From SIG455 sp045589495 (lineage in GTDB: Bacteria > Bacillota > Clostridia > UMGS1810), in assembly GCA_045589495.1 (NCBI GenBank), contig JAZNPF010000017.1:11299-75298 (forward strand): a stretch of 64,000 nt of DNA, given 5' to 3'. Below the pieces are notes generated by a model. The model had not been told where the DNA came from. It made no database searches and saw only the letters and a program-made list of their open reading frames with translations. This document shows positions 6,998-15,671 of this stretch, one piece after another. Position numbers and translations under genes: made by a program. The first letter of the stretch is position 1. Every line of letters starts with the position of its first letter.

Positions 6998-7501
6998 ATG
7001 AAAAACACACTTATAGTTGTAGATATGCAGAATGATTTTATTGATGGCAGTCTTGGTACAAAAGAGGCTCAGGCAATAGTTGAAAATGTAAAATCAAAAA
7101 TTGAACAATATAAAAAACGTGGAGATGAAATAATCTTTACCCGTGATACGCACAGAGAAAATTATCTTGAAACACCGGAAGGCAAAAAACTTCCCGTTGT
7201 GCATTGTGTAGAGGGAACTTATGGTTGGCAGATTGCAGACGGGTTGGATGTTGACGGAGCAGTGTATATTGACAAACCCACATTTGGATATCTTGGCTGG
7301 TCGGGTATGAATTTTGAAAATATTGAACTGGTTGGGTTGTGTACGGATATATGCGTTGTTTCAAATGCACTTATATTAAAAGCGATGTTCCCCAATGCTA
7401 AAATAAGTGTAGATGCATCGTGCTGTGCAGGTGTTACTCCGCAATCACACAACTCCGCACTCGAAACTATGAAGATGTGCCAGATAGATATTATTGGATA
7501 A
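6998..7501 (+). CDS. Isochorismatase-family cysteine hydrolase, nicotinamidase-like
   Basis: Cytoplasmic cysteine hydrolase of 167 residues. The catalytic triad is visible: Asp in VVDMQNDF near the N-terminus, Lys in YIDKPTFG and the nucleophilic Cys in GLCTDICV. The FTRDTH segment supplies the metal-site Asp and His expected of nicotinamidases. PncA-type enzymes convert nicotinamide to nicotinate for NAD salvage. At 167 residues it is slightly short for PncA but usual for the Firmicute subgroup. The ATG at 6998 follows ACAGGAGAAC. It lies just behind the permease terminator, so it relies on read-through or an unrecognised promoter. Nicotinamidase is the best guess; another isochorismatase-like activity is possible. 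Confidence 0.82.
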   Translation: MKNTLIVVDMQNDFIDGSLGTKEAQAIVENVKSKIEQYKKRGDEIIFTRDTHRENYLETPEGKKLPVVHCVEGTYGWQIADGLDVDGAVYIDKPTFGYLGWSGMNFENIELVGLCTDICVVSNALILKAMFPNAKISVDASCCAGVTPQSHNSALETMKMCQIDIIG

Positions 7502-7504
7502 TAA

Positions 7505-7536
7505 AACGTACAAGGAAAAATCCTTGTGCGTTTTTT
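7505..7536 (+). terminator. Terminator of the nicotinamidase-like gene
   Basis: AACGTACAAGGA (7505-7516) pairs with TCCTTGTGCGTT (7521-7532), one G-T pair, then T's. Confidence 0.9.
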
Positions 7537-7560
7537 ATAATAACAATATCAAATAATTTA

Positions 7561-7589
7561 TTGTATTGCATAAATATTTGTGGTATAAT
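7561..7589 (+). promoter_or_regulatory. Promoter of the ion transporter gene
   Basis: TTGTAT (7561-7566), 17-bp spacer ending in TGG (extended -10), perfect TATAAT (7584-7589). Confidence 0.65.
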
Positions 7590-7619
7590 GTAAAAGTTTG
7601 AAAAAACCTTTGGGGGTTA

Positions 7620-8750
7620 ATGAATTTGGCGAGAAAACTTTATTTATCGATGCTGGAGTTTATCCGTAAAAATATTGTTGCGTGTATCGCTGTTGTAGCG
7701 GCAGTGATTACTTCATTCGTGGTAAAACCAGACAGACAATATATCGACTACTTTGATTTTAAAACGCTTACGTGCCTTTTTTGTACACTTGCGGTTGTGT
7801 GTGCTTTTAAAAACATACATATATTTGAAATTACATCACGTAAAATTGTGAGTATGTTTAAAACTGTCAGGTCTGTTGTGCTTGCACTTGTTTATATTAC
7901 GTTTATAGGCTCAATGGTACTTGCAAATGATATGGCACTTATTACGTTTTTGCCACTTGGATATTTTGTATTGAGTTCAACTAATAACAAAAAATATATG
8001 GCATTTACTTTTATTATGCAGAATATAGCCGCAAATCTTGGCGGTATGCTTACACCGTTCGGGAATCCTCAGAACTTGTATCTTTATTCATATTTTAATA
8101 TATCAACTTCAGAATTTATTGGGATTATGTCATTGCCATTTGCAGTATCTGTAATTCTTATAACTGCGTGTTGCTTTCTTCTGGGAAAAGAGGAACTTGT
8201 TCTAAACAGTGAATCTAAAGAAACTTTATGTGTATGGCGAGTGATTGTGTACAGCATATTGTTTGTTTTTTCTGTAATGATAGTTTTTCGTACAATTCCT
8301 TATTATTGGGGGCTGATTATAGTTCCTGCATCACTTTTGATACTTGACAGAAAAGCACTTGTGAAAGTGGATTACGGACTGCTTCTGACATTTTGTGCAT
8401 TTTTTGTGTTTTCAGGTAATATGGCACGAATTGATGTTGTGAACAACTTCCTTAACTGGCTTATATCGAAAAACACATTGTTGTATGGAGTCTTGTCTTG
8501 TCAGGTAATAAGCAATGTGCCGAGTGCAATACTTCTTTCTAAATTTACACAAAACTATCATCAATTGCTTGTTGCAGTAAATATAGGCGGGGCAGGAACT
8601 TTGATTTCATCGCTTGCAAGTCTTATAACTTTTCGTGAATATTCCAAACGCGCTCCGCACGAAATCGGAACGTATATAAAACTGTTTTCTGCATTTAACT
8701 TCGGAATCCTTATAATTTTGCTGATCGTAATGAGTATAAAATTTGCGTAA
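7620..8750 (+). CDS. Ion transporter superfamily permease (ArsB/CitM/SLC13-like)
   Basis: Integral membrane protein of 376 residues with about ten hydrophobic segments in two halves. The first half contains GGMLTPFGNPQNLYLY, the GNPxN re-entrant motif of the ion transporter superfamily, and the second half contains ISNVPSAILL, the matching NVP motif. Members carry arsenite, citrate, dicarboxylates or Na+/H+; the substrate here cannot be read. The ATG at 7620 is only three bases from GGGGG, so the in-frame TTG at 7626 (eight bases from it) may be the true start. It is monocistronic and precedes the arginine operon. It is shorter than the typical 420-460 of the family. Confidence 0.8.
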   Translation: MNLARKLYLSMLEFIRKNIVACIAVVAAVITSFVVKPDRQYIDYFDFKTLTCLFCTLAVVCAFKNIHIFEITSRKIVSMFKTVRSVVLALVYITFIGSMVLANDMALITFLPLGYFVLSSTNNKKYMAFTFIMQNIAANLGGMLTPFGNPQNLYLYSYFNISTSEFIGIMSLPFAVSVILITACCFLLGKEELVLNSESKETLCVWRVIVYSILFVFSVMIVFRTIPYYWGLIIVPASLLILDRKALVKVDYGLLLTFCAFFVFSGNMARIDVVNNFLNWLISKNTLLYGVLSCQVISNVPSAILLSKFTQNYHQLLVAVNIGGAGTLISSLASLITFREYSKRAPHEIGTYIKLFSAFNFGILIILLIVMSIKFA

Positions 8751-8773
8751 TTATACAGAAATGCATAACAAAA

Positions 8774-8787
8774 TGTATAATTATACA
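8774..8787. promoter_or_regulatory. Distal ARG-box-like palindrome
   Basis: TGTATAATTATACA is a perfect 14-bp palindrome that differs from the ArgR/AhrC half-site pattern TGAAT...ATTCA at one position per arm. It lies about 125 bp upstream of the argG promoter, where a second arginine-repressor site is often found. Confidence 0.45.
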
Positions 8788-8898
8788 CAGTTCTATGCAA
8801 GTGTGAATAATAACGGATAAAACTTGCACAAAACTATGATAAAAGCAAATATATATTTGTCAAAAACTGAAAAAAGTATATAAAAACGTAAAAATCAC

Positions 8899-8927
8899 TT
8901 GCATAATAATTCATTATATGGTATTAT
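8899..8927 (+). promoter_or_regulatory. Promoter of the arg operon
   Basis: TTGCAT (8899-8904), 17-bp spacer, TATTAT (8922-8927), about 60 bp before argG. Confidence 0.65.
8900..8913. promoter_or_regulatory. ARG box over the arg operon promoter
   Basis: TGCATAATAATTCA fits the arginine-repressor box TGAATAATTATTCA with only minor changes. It overlaps the -35 element, so a bound ArgR/AhrC hexamer would block RNA polymerase. No argR gene is in the window. Confidence 0.6.
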
Positions 8928-8988
8928 TTCTGTATATTGATTCGAAAAACAATTTCAAACATTATTTTTATTATTGGAGGAAATGAAA

Positions 8989-10218
8989 ATGAGTGAGAAA
9001 AAAATTAAAAAAATTGTGTTGGCTTATTCGGGTGGTCTGGATACTTCTATTATCATTCCGTGGCTGAAAGAAAACTATGATAATCCTGAAATTATTGCCG
9101 TTTCAGGAAACGTTGGTCAGGCTGACGAACTTGAAGGTCTTGAAGAAAAGGCTCTCAAAACAGGTGCTTCCAAACTTTATGTTGAAGACCTTACAGAAGA
9201 ATTTGTTGAAGAACTTATTATCCCTGCAGTTCAGGCAGGCGCTAAATATGAGGAGTATTTACTCGGTACTGCTCTGGCACGTCCTATTATCGGTAAAAGA
9301 CTTGCTGAAATTGCAATTGCCGAAGGTGCAGATGCTATCTGCCACGGTTGCACAGGTAAAGGTAATGATCAGGTTCGTTTTGAAATGGCAATTAAAGCAT
9401 TTGCTCCCGGTATGAAGATTATCGCTCCATGGAGAGAGTGGGATATCAAATCACGTGAAGAAGAAATCGAATATGCTGAGTCACACAATGTACCTCTTAA
9501 AATAAATCGTGAAACTAACTATTCAAAAGATAAAAATATGTGGCACCTTTCACACGAAGGTCTTGACCTTGAAGATGCAGGTAATGAACCTTTGTATGAA
9601 AAAGAGGGATTTTTGGAGATGGGTGTATCTCCGATTCAGGCTCCCGATGCTCCTACATATATAACATTGGAATTTGAAAAAGGTAAACCTGTAGCATATA
9701 ACGGCGAAAAAATGAGCGCAAAAGAAATAATTCTTAAACTCAACGAAGTGGGCGGTGCTAATGGTATAGGTCTTCTTGATATTATCGAAAATCGTCTTGT
9801 TGGTATGAAATGCCGTGGCGTTTACGAAACTCCCGGAGGAGAAATCCTTTACTTTGCTCACAACTATCTTGAAACAATGTGTCAGGATAAAGCAGTTATG
9901 CATAAAAAACAGGAACTTGCAATTACATTTGCTGATTTGCTTTACAATGGTCAGTGGTACACACCTTTGCGTGAGGCGCTTTCTGCGTTTGTTGAAAAAA
10001 CACAGGAGCACATTACCGGTAAAGTAAGACTTAAACTCTACAAAGGAAACATCATAAAAGCAGGTGTATGGAGTGATTGGTCATTGTATTCAGAAGAAAT
10101 TGCCACATTTGGTGAAGACGAAGTTTACGACCAGAAAGACAGTGCAGGCTTTATTAACCTTTGGGGACTTCCTGTATCAGTTCAGGCACAGGTAAATGCA
10201 AAAAACGCAAATAAATAA
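8989..10218 (+). CDS. argG: Argininosuccinate synthase
   Basis: Catalyses citrulline + aspartate + ATP to argininosuccinate in the cytoplasm, the penultimate step of arginine synthesis. The 409-residue product starts with the ATP pyrophosphatase P-loop VLAYSGGLDTS, then has CHGCTGKGNDQVRFE, the citrulline/aspartate-binding signature. Length is typical. The ATG at 8989 is eight bases after TTGGAGG; upstream in-frame TTG and ATG codons are too near that site. It is the first gene of argG-C-J-B-D-F and carries the ARG-box-controlled promoter. argH, the next enzyme, is not in this window. Confidence 0.97.
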   Translation: MSEKKIKKIVLAYSGGLDTSIIIPWLKENYDNPEIIAVSGNVGQADELEGLEEKALKTGASKLYVEDLTEEFVEELIIPAVQAGAKYEEYLLGTALARPIIGKRLAEIAIAEGADAICHGCTGKGNDQVRFEMAIKAFAPGMKIIAPWREWDIKSREEEIEYAESHNVPLKINRETNYSKDKNMWHLSHEGLDLEDAGNEPLYEKEGFLEMGVSPIQAPDAPTYITLEFEKGKPVAYNGEKMSAKEIILKLNEVGGANGIGLLDIIENRLVGMKCRGVYETPGGEILYFAHNYLETMCQDKAVMHKKQELAITFADLLYNGQWYTPLREALSAFVEKTQEHITGKVRLKLYKGNIIKAGVWSDWSLYSEEIATFGEDEVYDQKDSAGFINLWGLPVSVQAQVNAKNANK

Positions 10219-10231
10219 TTTGGAGTAAGTA

Positions 10232-11161
10232 ATGAAAAAGATTTTTATTGACGGTAAGGCAGGTACTACCGGCCTTAGGATATATGAAAGACTTCAGGGA
10301 AGAGAAGATATTGAACTTTTAACTCTTTCGGAGCAGGACAGAAAAGATCCTGCGTGTCGTAAGGCGATGCTCAATGCTGCTGATGTCGCATTTTTATGCC
10401 TGCCTGATGATGCTGCAAGAGAGTCTGTGTCTATGATAGAAAATCCTGATACGGTTGTTATAGACACATCAACTGCACACCGTACAAATCCTGATTGGAC
10501 ATACGGTTTTCCGGAACTTTTCTTAAATGGAGAAGACTGCATCGCATCCTCCAAGCGAATTGCAGTGCCTGGTTGTCATGCCAGCGGTTATATTGCTTTG
10601 GTGCATCCTCTGGCTGCACACGGTGTTATTGATAAGTCGGTAAACCTTGTTTGTCATTCTATCACGGGTTACAGCGGCGGCGGAAAGAAAATGATTGCTC
10701 AATACGAAGATTCGGAGCGTGATAATCTTTTGAACGCCCCCCGTCAATATGCGCTTGCCCAGCAACATAAACATATCCCTGAAATGGTTGCATTGACAGG
10801 AATAAATGCACCGATTTTCTGCCCTATAGTTGCTGACTTTTACAGTGGCATGGCTGTTACTGTGGGACTTTTTGCGTCAGATATCAAAAATGGTGCAACG
10901 GTAGAGGATATCAAAAATATATACCGTCAGCGTTATAACAGTAAAATCGTTTCGTATGCAGATATACCTGATGAAGACGGACTTTACTCTGCATTAGGAC
11001 TTGGCGGAACAGACCGTATGGAAGTCTCTGTTTTTGGAAACGATGAAAGAATACTTTTAACTGCCCGTTATGATAATCTCGGAAAAGGTGCTTCCGGTGC
11101 AGCAATAGAGTGTCTTAATATTGTTTTGGGCGTAGATAAGACTACAGGTCTTGAACTTTAA
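10232..11161 (+). CDS. argC: N-acetyl-gamma-glutamyl-phosphate reductase, type 2
   Basis: NADPH-dependent reduction of N-acetylglutamyl phosphate to the semialdehyde. The protein of 309 residues belongs to the short class (AGPR type 2), marked by the N-terminus FIDGKAGTTGLRIYERL and by the catalytic Cys in VPGCHASGYIAL. Type 1 enzymes are about 345 residues and open with GASGYTG. It sits 13 bp behind argG. Type 2 ArgC in a Firmicute operon is less common than type 1 but well known. The downstream hairpin at 11175-11203 may tune the expression of later genes. Confidence 0.95.
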   Translation: MKKIFIDGKAGTTGLRIYERLQGREDIELLTLSEQDRKDPACRKAMLNAADVAFLCLPDDAARESVSMIENPDTVVIDTSTAHRTNPDWTYGFPELFLNGEDCIASSKRIAVPGCHASGYIALVHPLAAHGVIDKSVNLVCHSITGYSGGGKKMIAQYEDSERDNLLNAPRQYALAQQHKHIPEMVALTGINAPIFCPIVADFYSGMAVTVGLFASDIKNGATVEDIKNIYRQRYNSKIVSYADIPDEDGLYSALGLGGTDRMEVSVFGNDERILLTARYDNLGKGASGAAIECLNIVLGVDKTTGLEL

Positions 11162-11174
11162 TATTTTTCAAAAA

Positions 11175-11203
11175 TTCGGGTTTCAGATTTTCTGAAATCC
11201 GAA
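11175..11203 (+). terminator. Intra-operon hairpin, weak terminator or processing site
   Basis: TTCGGGTTTCAGA pairs with TCTGAAATCCGAA (one G-T pair), loop TTT, followed by GATTTGTTTT. The poor T tract suggests partial termination or an mRNA stability element between argC and argJ. Confidence 0.5.
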
Positions 11204-11251
11204 GATTTGTTTTAAACTATAAGAAAAAGTATAAATGGAGTGAATTTTTTA

Positions 11252-12463
11252 ATGAAAATCATAAACGGCGGTGTATGTTCGGCAAAAGGTTTTACTGCTA
11301 ACGGCGTACATTGCGGAATAAGAAAGAATAAAGAAAAACGTGACCTTTCACTTATATTCAGTGAAATCAACGCAAATGCTGCATCTGTATATACAACTAA
11401 TCTTGTAAAAGGTGCACCGCTTCTGGTTACTAAAAAACATATTGCTGACGGAAAGGCACAGGCGATTATCTGTAACAGCGGAAACGCAAACACTTGCAAT
11501 GCCAATGGTATTGAAATTGCCGAGCAGATGAGTGATTTGGCTGCAAAACAACTGGGTATTTCGCCTGATGATATAGTTGTTGCATCTACCGGTGTTATAG
11601 GTCAGCCGTTGGATATTGAACCCATAGCAAATGGAATAAAACCGCTTGCAGACGGCCTTGGTGATTTCAGCGACTATGCGGCAGAAGGTATTATGACAAC
11701 TGATACAGTTAAAAAAGATATTGCAGTAAGTTTTGAAATAGGCGGAGTAGAGTGCAGAATTGGCGGTATTGCAAAAGGCTCCGGTATGATTCATCCGAAT
11801 ATGGCAACAATGCTTGTATTCATCACAACTGATTGTGCTATCAGCAGTGAAATGCTTCAGAAAGCACTTTCGACAGACATAAAAAACACATTCAATATGG
11901 TAAGCGTTGATGGTGATACATCTACGAACGATATGGTGACAGTTCTTGCTAACGGTATGGCAGGTAATAAAGAAATCACTTGCGACGGCGATGATTTTGA
12001 TACATTTATGAAAGCGCTTAATACCGTTACTGTACATCTTTGCAAATCTATTGCCGGTGACGGTGAGGGTGCAACAAAGATGATTGAGTGTACTGTTGAC
12101 GGTGCCAAAGACGAGCAAACTGCAAAAACAGTTGCAAAAGCGGTTATTTGTTCTTCGCTTACAAAAGCGGCAATGTTTGGTGCAGATGCAAACTGGGGCA
12201 GAGTTTTGTGCTCAATAGGTTACAGCGGTGCAGATGTTGATGTTGATAAAGTTGATGTGTCGTTTATATCTGCAAAAGGCGAAATACTTGTTTGCAAAAA
12301 CGGAGCAGGTGTAGATTTTTCGGAAGATATTGCAAAAGAGATTTTGCTTGAACGTGATATTACCATAAGCATAAAACTCAATTCCGGCGATGGAAAAGCA
12401 GTTGCGTGGGGTTGTGACCTTACGTATGATTATGTTAAAATTAACGGCGACTATCGTACTTGA
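11252..12463 (+). CDS. argJ: Glutamate N-acetyltransferase / amino-acid acetyltransferase
   Basis: ArgJ transfers the acetyl group from N-acetylornithine to glutamate, recycling it; some members also use acetyl-CoA. The 403-residue precursor is autocleaved: KGSGMIHPNMATML holds the site, with Thr186 as the new N-terminal nucleophile, giving alpha and beta chains. The substrate loop ASTGVIGQPL is present. ATG at 11252 is eleven bases from TGGAG; the GTG at 11240 would add four residues and overlaps the ribosome binding site. No argA is present in the window, and no argE, as expected for the cyclic pathway. Confidence 0.96.
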   Translation: MKIINGGVCSAKGFTANGVHCGIRKNKEKRDLSLIFSEINANAASVYTTNLVKGAPLLVTKKHIADGKAQAIICNSGNANTCNANGIEIAEQMSDLAAKQLGISPDDIVVASTGVIGQPLDIEPIANGIKPLADGLGDFSDYAAEGIMTTDTVKKDIAVSFEIGGVECRIGGIAKGSGMIHPNMATMLVFITTDCAISSEMLQKALSTDIKNTFNMVSVDGDTSTNDMVTVLANGMAGNKEITCDGDDFDTFMKALNTVTVHLCKSIAGDGEGATKMIECTVDGAKDEQTAKTVAKAVICSSLTKAAMFGADANWGRVLCSIGYSGADVDVDKVDVSFISAKGEILVCKNGAGVDFSEDIAKEILLERDITISIKLNSGDGKAVAWGCDLTYDYVKINGDYRT

Positions 12464-12477
12464 TAGGAGGAAATGAA

Positions 12478-13344
12478 ATGAAAATATCAAATGCAGACCG
12501 TGCACAAATACTTGTAAGTGCACTTCCGTATATTCAAGAGTATAATGGTAAGATTGTTGTCATCAAATACGGCGGAAACGCAATGATAAATGAAACTCTT
12601 AAAAACTCTGTTGTACGCGATATCGTTCTTTTGCGTCTTATTGGTGTAAAAGTTGTTCTTGTTCACGGAGGCGGTCCTGAAATTACCGATATGCTTGCAA
12701 GAGTGGGCAAAGAAACACAGTTCATTGACGGATTGCGTGTTACTGACAAAGAAACAATTGAGGTTACTCAAATGGTTCTTGCCGGCAAAATCAATAAAAG
12801 TCTTGTTAATCTTATTGAATGTTGCGGAGGTAAATCCATAGGATTGTCGGGTATTGACGGACACATGATACATGCCGAAGTAAAAGACGAAAAACTTGGT
12901 TACGTAGGTAAAATTACGGAAATCAACCCGCAACCCATTTTAGATGTACTTGAAAAAGATTATATTCCTGTTGTGTCTACAATAGGTTGTGATGAAAAAG
13001 GCAATGTTTATAATATAAATGCCGACACTGCTGCTGCAAAGATTGCAGGTGCACTTAAAGCGGAAAGCCTTATTTCATTAACGGATATCAGCGGTATCCT
13101 GATGGATAAAGATGATCCAGACACACTTATACCTCACATAACTGTTAAAGGTACAGAAGAACTTATTGCAAAAGGTTTTATATCCGATGGTATGATACCT
13201 AAAGTAGAATGTTGTACTGATGCTATAAAAGACGGTGTTAAAAAGGTGTTTATCATTGATGGAAGAATTCCTCATTCAATTCTTATAGAAACATTGACAG
13301 ACGAAGGTATAGGTACTATGTTTGAGGGGGATGGCAATGACTGA
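12478..13344 (+). CDS. argB: Acetylglutamate kinase
   Basis: Phosphorylates N-acetylglutamate; usually the arginine-feedback-inhibited step when the pathway is cyclic. The 288-residue protein has the amino-acid-kinase glycine loops KYGGNAM and VHGGGPEI and the C-terminal DGRIPHSILIE. The N-terminal extension (MKISNADRAQILVSALPYI) is the mobile helix that builds the hexamer in arginine-sensitive kinases, so feedback inhibition is likely, by inference. The ATG at 12478 is seven bases after ATAGGAGG. The 3' end overlaps argD by 8 bp. Confidence 0.97.
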   Translation: MKISNADRAQILVSALPYIQEYNGKIVVIKYGGNAMINETLKNSVVRDIVLLRLIGVKVVLVHGGGPEITDMLARVGKETQFIDGLRVTDKETIEVTQMVLAGKINKSLVNLIECCGGKSIGLSGIDGHMIHAEVKDEKLGYVGKITEINPQPILDVLEKDYIPVVSTIGCDEKGNVYNINADTAAAKIAGALKAESLISLTDISGILMDKDDPDTLIPHITVKGTEELIAKGFISDGMIPKVECCTDAIKDGVKKVFIIDGRIPHSILIETLTDEGIGTMFEGDGND

Positions 13345-14494
13345 TGTAATAGCGCTTGATAAAGAGTACGTATCAGGTTCGTATGCGCGTTTTCCTATAA
13401 ATATAGTAGGTGGAAAGGGCAGTGAACTTATTGACAGTACCGGTAAAAAGTACATAGACCTTGGCAGTGGTATTGCAGTAAATACTTTTGGTATTGCTGA
13501 TGATGAATGGAGTGCCGCTGTTAAGGCACAACTTGATGTTTTTCAGCATACATCGAATCTTTACTATACAGAGCCTTGTGCTTTGCTTGCAAAAAAACTT
13601 TGCGAAAAAACGGGCATGAAAAAAGTGTTTTTTTCAAACTCAGGTGCAGAAGCTAATGAAACTGCAATAAAAGCGGCAAGAAAATATGCATCAGATAAAA
13701 AAGGCAAAGATGTATATAAAATCATAACTCTTAAAAACAGTTTCCACGGAAGAACGCATACAACACTTGCGGCAACCGGACAAGATGCTTTTCACGAGCA
13801 TTTTCTACCGCTTACAGACGGATTTATACATATAGAGCCTACTGTTGAGGAACTTTATAATGCCGTTGATGATAAAACAGCAGGCATTATGTTTGAAGTT
13901 GTTCGCGGTGAGGGCGGAGTGCTTCCTCTTGAAAAAGATTTTGTAGATGCAATGGTTAAGATTGCAAACGATAAAGATATCATTCTGATTGCAGATGAAG
14001 TTCAGGTTGGCAACGGCAGAAGCGGTATGCTTTACGGATATATGAACTATGGCTTTATGCCTGATGTTGTCACTACTGCAAAAGGTCTTGGCGGAGGACT
14101 TCCCATCGGTGCTACAATGCTTGGAAAAAAAGTTGAAAACATATTTACACCAGGCTTAAACGGCTCCACATTCGGAGGAAATCCTGTTTGCTGTGCAGGT
14201 GCTGTTAATATTATAGACCGACTTGATGATAAACTTTTAAATGAAGTAAAAGAAAAGTCTGAATATATTTTCAACACCTTAACCGGTGCAGAAGGTATAG
14301 AAAGTGTAACAGGACTTGGACTTATGATAGGAATTAAAACTGTAAAACCTGCAAAAGACGTTGTGACACAGTGCATTGAAAAAGGGGTACTTCCTTTGAC
14401 TGCCAAAGACAAGGTAAGGTTATTGCCTGCGCTCAACATTCCGTTTGAAATGCTTAAAAAAGCAGTAGAAATTTTGAAAGAAACCTGCGCTTAA
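13337..14494 (+). CDS. argD: Acetylornithine aminotransferase
   Basis: PLP-dependent class III aminotransferase that makes N-acetylornithine from the semialdehyde and glutamate. The 385-residue protein shows NSGAEANE (PLP phosphate loop), ADEVQVGNGRSG (Asp that contacts the pyridine N) and TTAKGLGGGLPIGA (Schiff-base Lys). ATG at 13337 is six bases after GAGGGGG and inside the argB stop region, giving an 8-bp overlap and likely coupling. The in-frame ATG at 13331 is directly on the ribosome binding site and less likely. Confidence 0.95.
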   Translation: MTDVIALDKEYVSGSYARFPINIVGGKGSELIDSTGKKYIDLGSGIAVNTFGIADDEWSAAVKAQLDVFQHTSNLYYTEPCALLAKKLCEKTGMKKVFFSNSGAEANETAIKAARKYASDKKGKDVYKIITLKNSFHGRTHTTLAATGQDAFHEHFLPLTDGFIHIEPTVEELYNAVDDKTAGIMFEVVRGEGGVLPLEKDFVDAMVKIANDKDIILIADEVQVGNGRSGMLYGYMNYGFMPDVVTTAKGLGGGLPIGATMLGKKVENIFTPGLNGSTFGGNPVCCAGAVNIIDRLDDKLLNEVKEKSEYIFNTLTGAEGIESVTGLGLMIGIKTVKPAKDVVTQCIEKGVLPLTAKDKVRLLPALNIPFEMLKKAVEILKETCA

Positions 14495-14506
14495 AGGAGA
14501 ATATGT

Positions 14507-15493
14507 ATGGATTTAAAAGGAAGAGATTTTTTAAAACTCCTTGATTTTACAAGTGATGAAATAAGCGGTTTGATTGATTTTTCCGCTGAACTTAAAGCAA
14601 AGAAAAAGGCTGGAATTCCTCATCGTCTTTGTGAGGGTAAAAATATAGCACTTATATTTGAAAAAACCAGCACTCGTACACGCTGCAGTTTTGAAGTTGC
14701 TGCGTACGATTTGGGTATGAATGCAACCTTTTTGGACCCGTCTGCATCGCAGATAGGCAAGAAAGAAAGTATTGCCGATACGGCACGTGTTCTGGCGTCT
14801 ATGTATGACGGTATAGAGTACCGTGGGTTTGGTCAGGAAATAGTTGAAGAACTTGCAAAATATTCAAAAGTTCCCGTATGGAATGGTTTGACGAATGAAT
14901 TCCATCCGACACAGATTATTGCAGACCTTCTTACAATCAAAGAAAGATTTGGTTATTTAAAAGGCATTAACTTTGTGTATATGGGCGATGCTAGATACAA
15001 TATGGGCAATTCTTTAATGGTTGGATGTGCTAAAATGGGGCTTAACTTTACTGCATGCTGTCCTTCTAAATATTTCCCTGATAAAACATTGATTGAAGAA
15101 TGTGAAAAAATCGCTGCTGAAACAGGTTCTGTATTGAAGTTTGAAGAAGATACTTCCAAAGCAGTTTCCGGAGCAGATGTAATCTATACAGACGTGTGGG
15201 TATCAATGGGTGAGCCTGAAGAGGTGTGGGCAGAGAGAATTGCAGAACTTTCGCCGTATCAGGTAAATGCAGAACTTATGAGCAAAACAGGTAAAGATAC
15301 CACCGTGTTTATGCATTGTCTGCCGGCATTCCATGACCTTAAAACTCATGTAGGAAAAGAAATAGGCGAAAAATTCAATATAACTGCTATGGAAGTTACT
15401 GATGAAGTCTTTGAAAGCGATGCTTCGATAGTGTTTGAGGAAGCAGAGAACAGAATGCATGCTATTAAAGCAATTATTGCAGCAACAATATAA
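14507..15493 (+). CDS. argF: Ornithine carbamoyltransferase
   Basis: Makes citrulline from ornithine and carbamoyl phosphate. The 328-residue chain has the carbamoyl-phosphate loop EKTSTRTRCSFE, the FHPTQ motif and the ornithine-site HCLPAFHD. An anabolic role is inferred from its place at the end of the biosynthetic operon; no arcA or arcC lies near. ATG at 14507 follows AAAGGAG by seven bases. A strong terminator closes the operon. Confidence 0.97.
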   Translation: MDLKGRDFLKLLDFTSDEISGLIDFSAELKAKKKAGIPHRLCEGKNIALIFEKTSTRTRCSFEVAAYDLGMNATFLDPSASQIGKKESIADTARVLASMYDGIEYRGFGQEIVEELAKYSKVPVWNGLTNEFHPTQIIADLLTIKERFGYLKGINFVYMGDARYNMGNSLMVGCAKMGLNFTACCPSKYFPDKTLIEECEKIAAETGSVLKFEEDTSKAVSGADVIYTDVWVSMGEPEEVWAERIAELSPYQVNAELMSKTGKDTTVFMHCLPAFHDLKTHVGKEIGEKFNITAMEVTDEVFESDASIVFEEAENRMHAIKAIIAATI

Positions 15494-15499
15494 ATTATT

Positions 15500-15535
15500 A
15501 AGGAATGTAATTTGCGTAATTACATTCCTTTTTTT
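15500..15535 (+). terminator. Terminator of the arg operon
   Basis: AAGGAATGTAATT (15500-15512), loop TGCGT, AATTACATTCCTT (15518-15530) and seven T's: a 13-bp perfect stem. Confidence 0.95.
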
Positions 15536-15568
15536 GGAAGAAAATTTGAATAAATTATCATTTTGCCA

Positions 15569-15597
15569 TTGACAATAGTACAAAAAAAGTGTACAAT
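15569..15597 (+). promoter_or_regulatory. Promoter of rny
   Basis: Perfect TTGACA (15569-15574), 17-bp spacer, TACAAT (15592-15597); about 75 bp before the TTG start. Confidence 0.75.
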
Positions 15598-15671
15598 ATA
15601 TGGTGTGTTTTAGCTATTATGACAATATCGATAAATGTGAAAAATTACTAAGAAAAGGAGGTTAGAAAATT

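Noticed and set aside
11348..12118. 256-codon open frame on the - strand
   Set aside because: Antisense shadow of argJ; the product is rich in Cys, His and Asn, as expected from reverse reading of this genome's codons.
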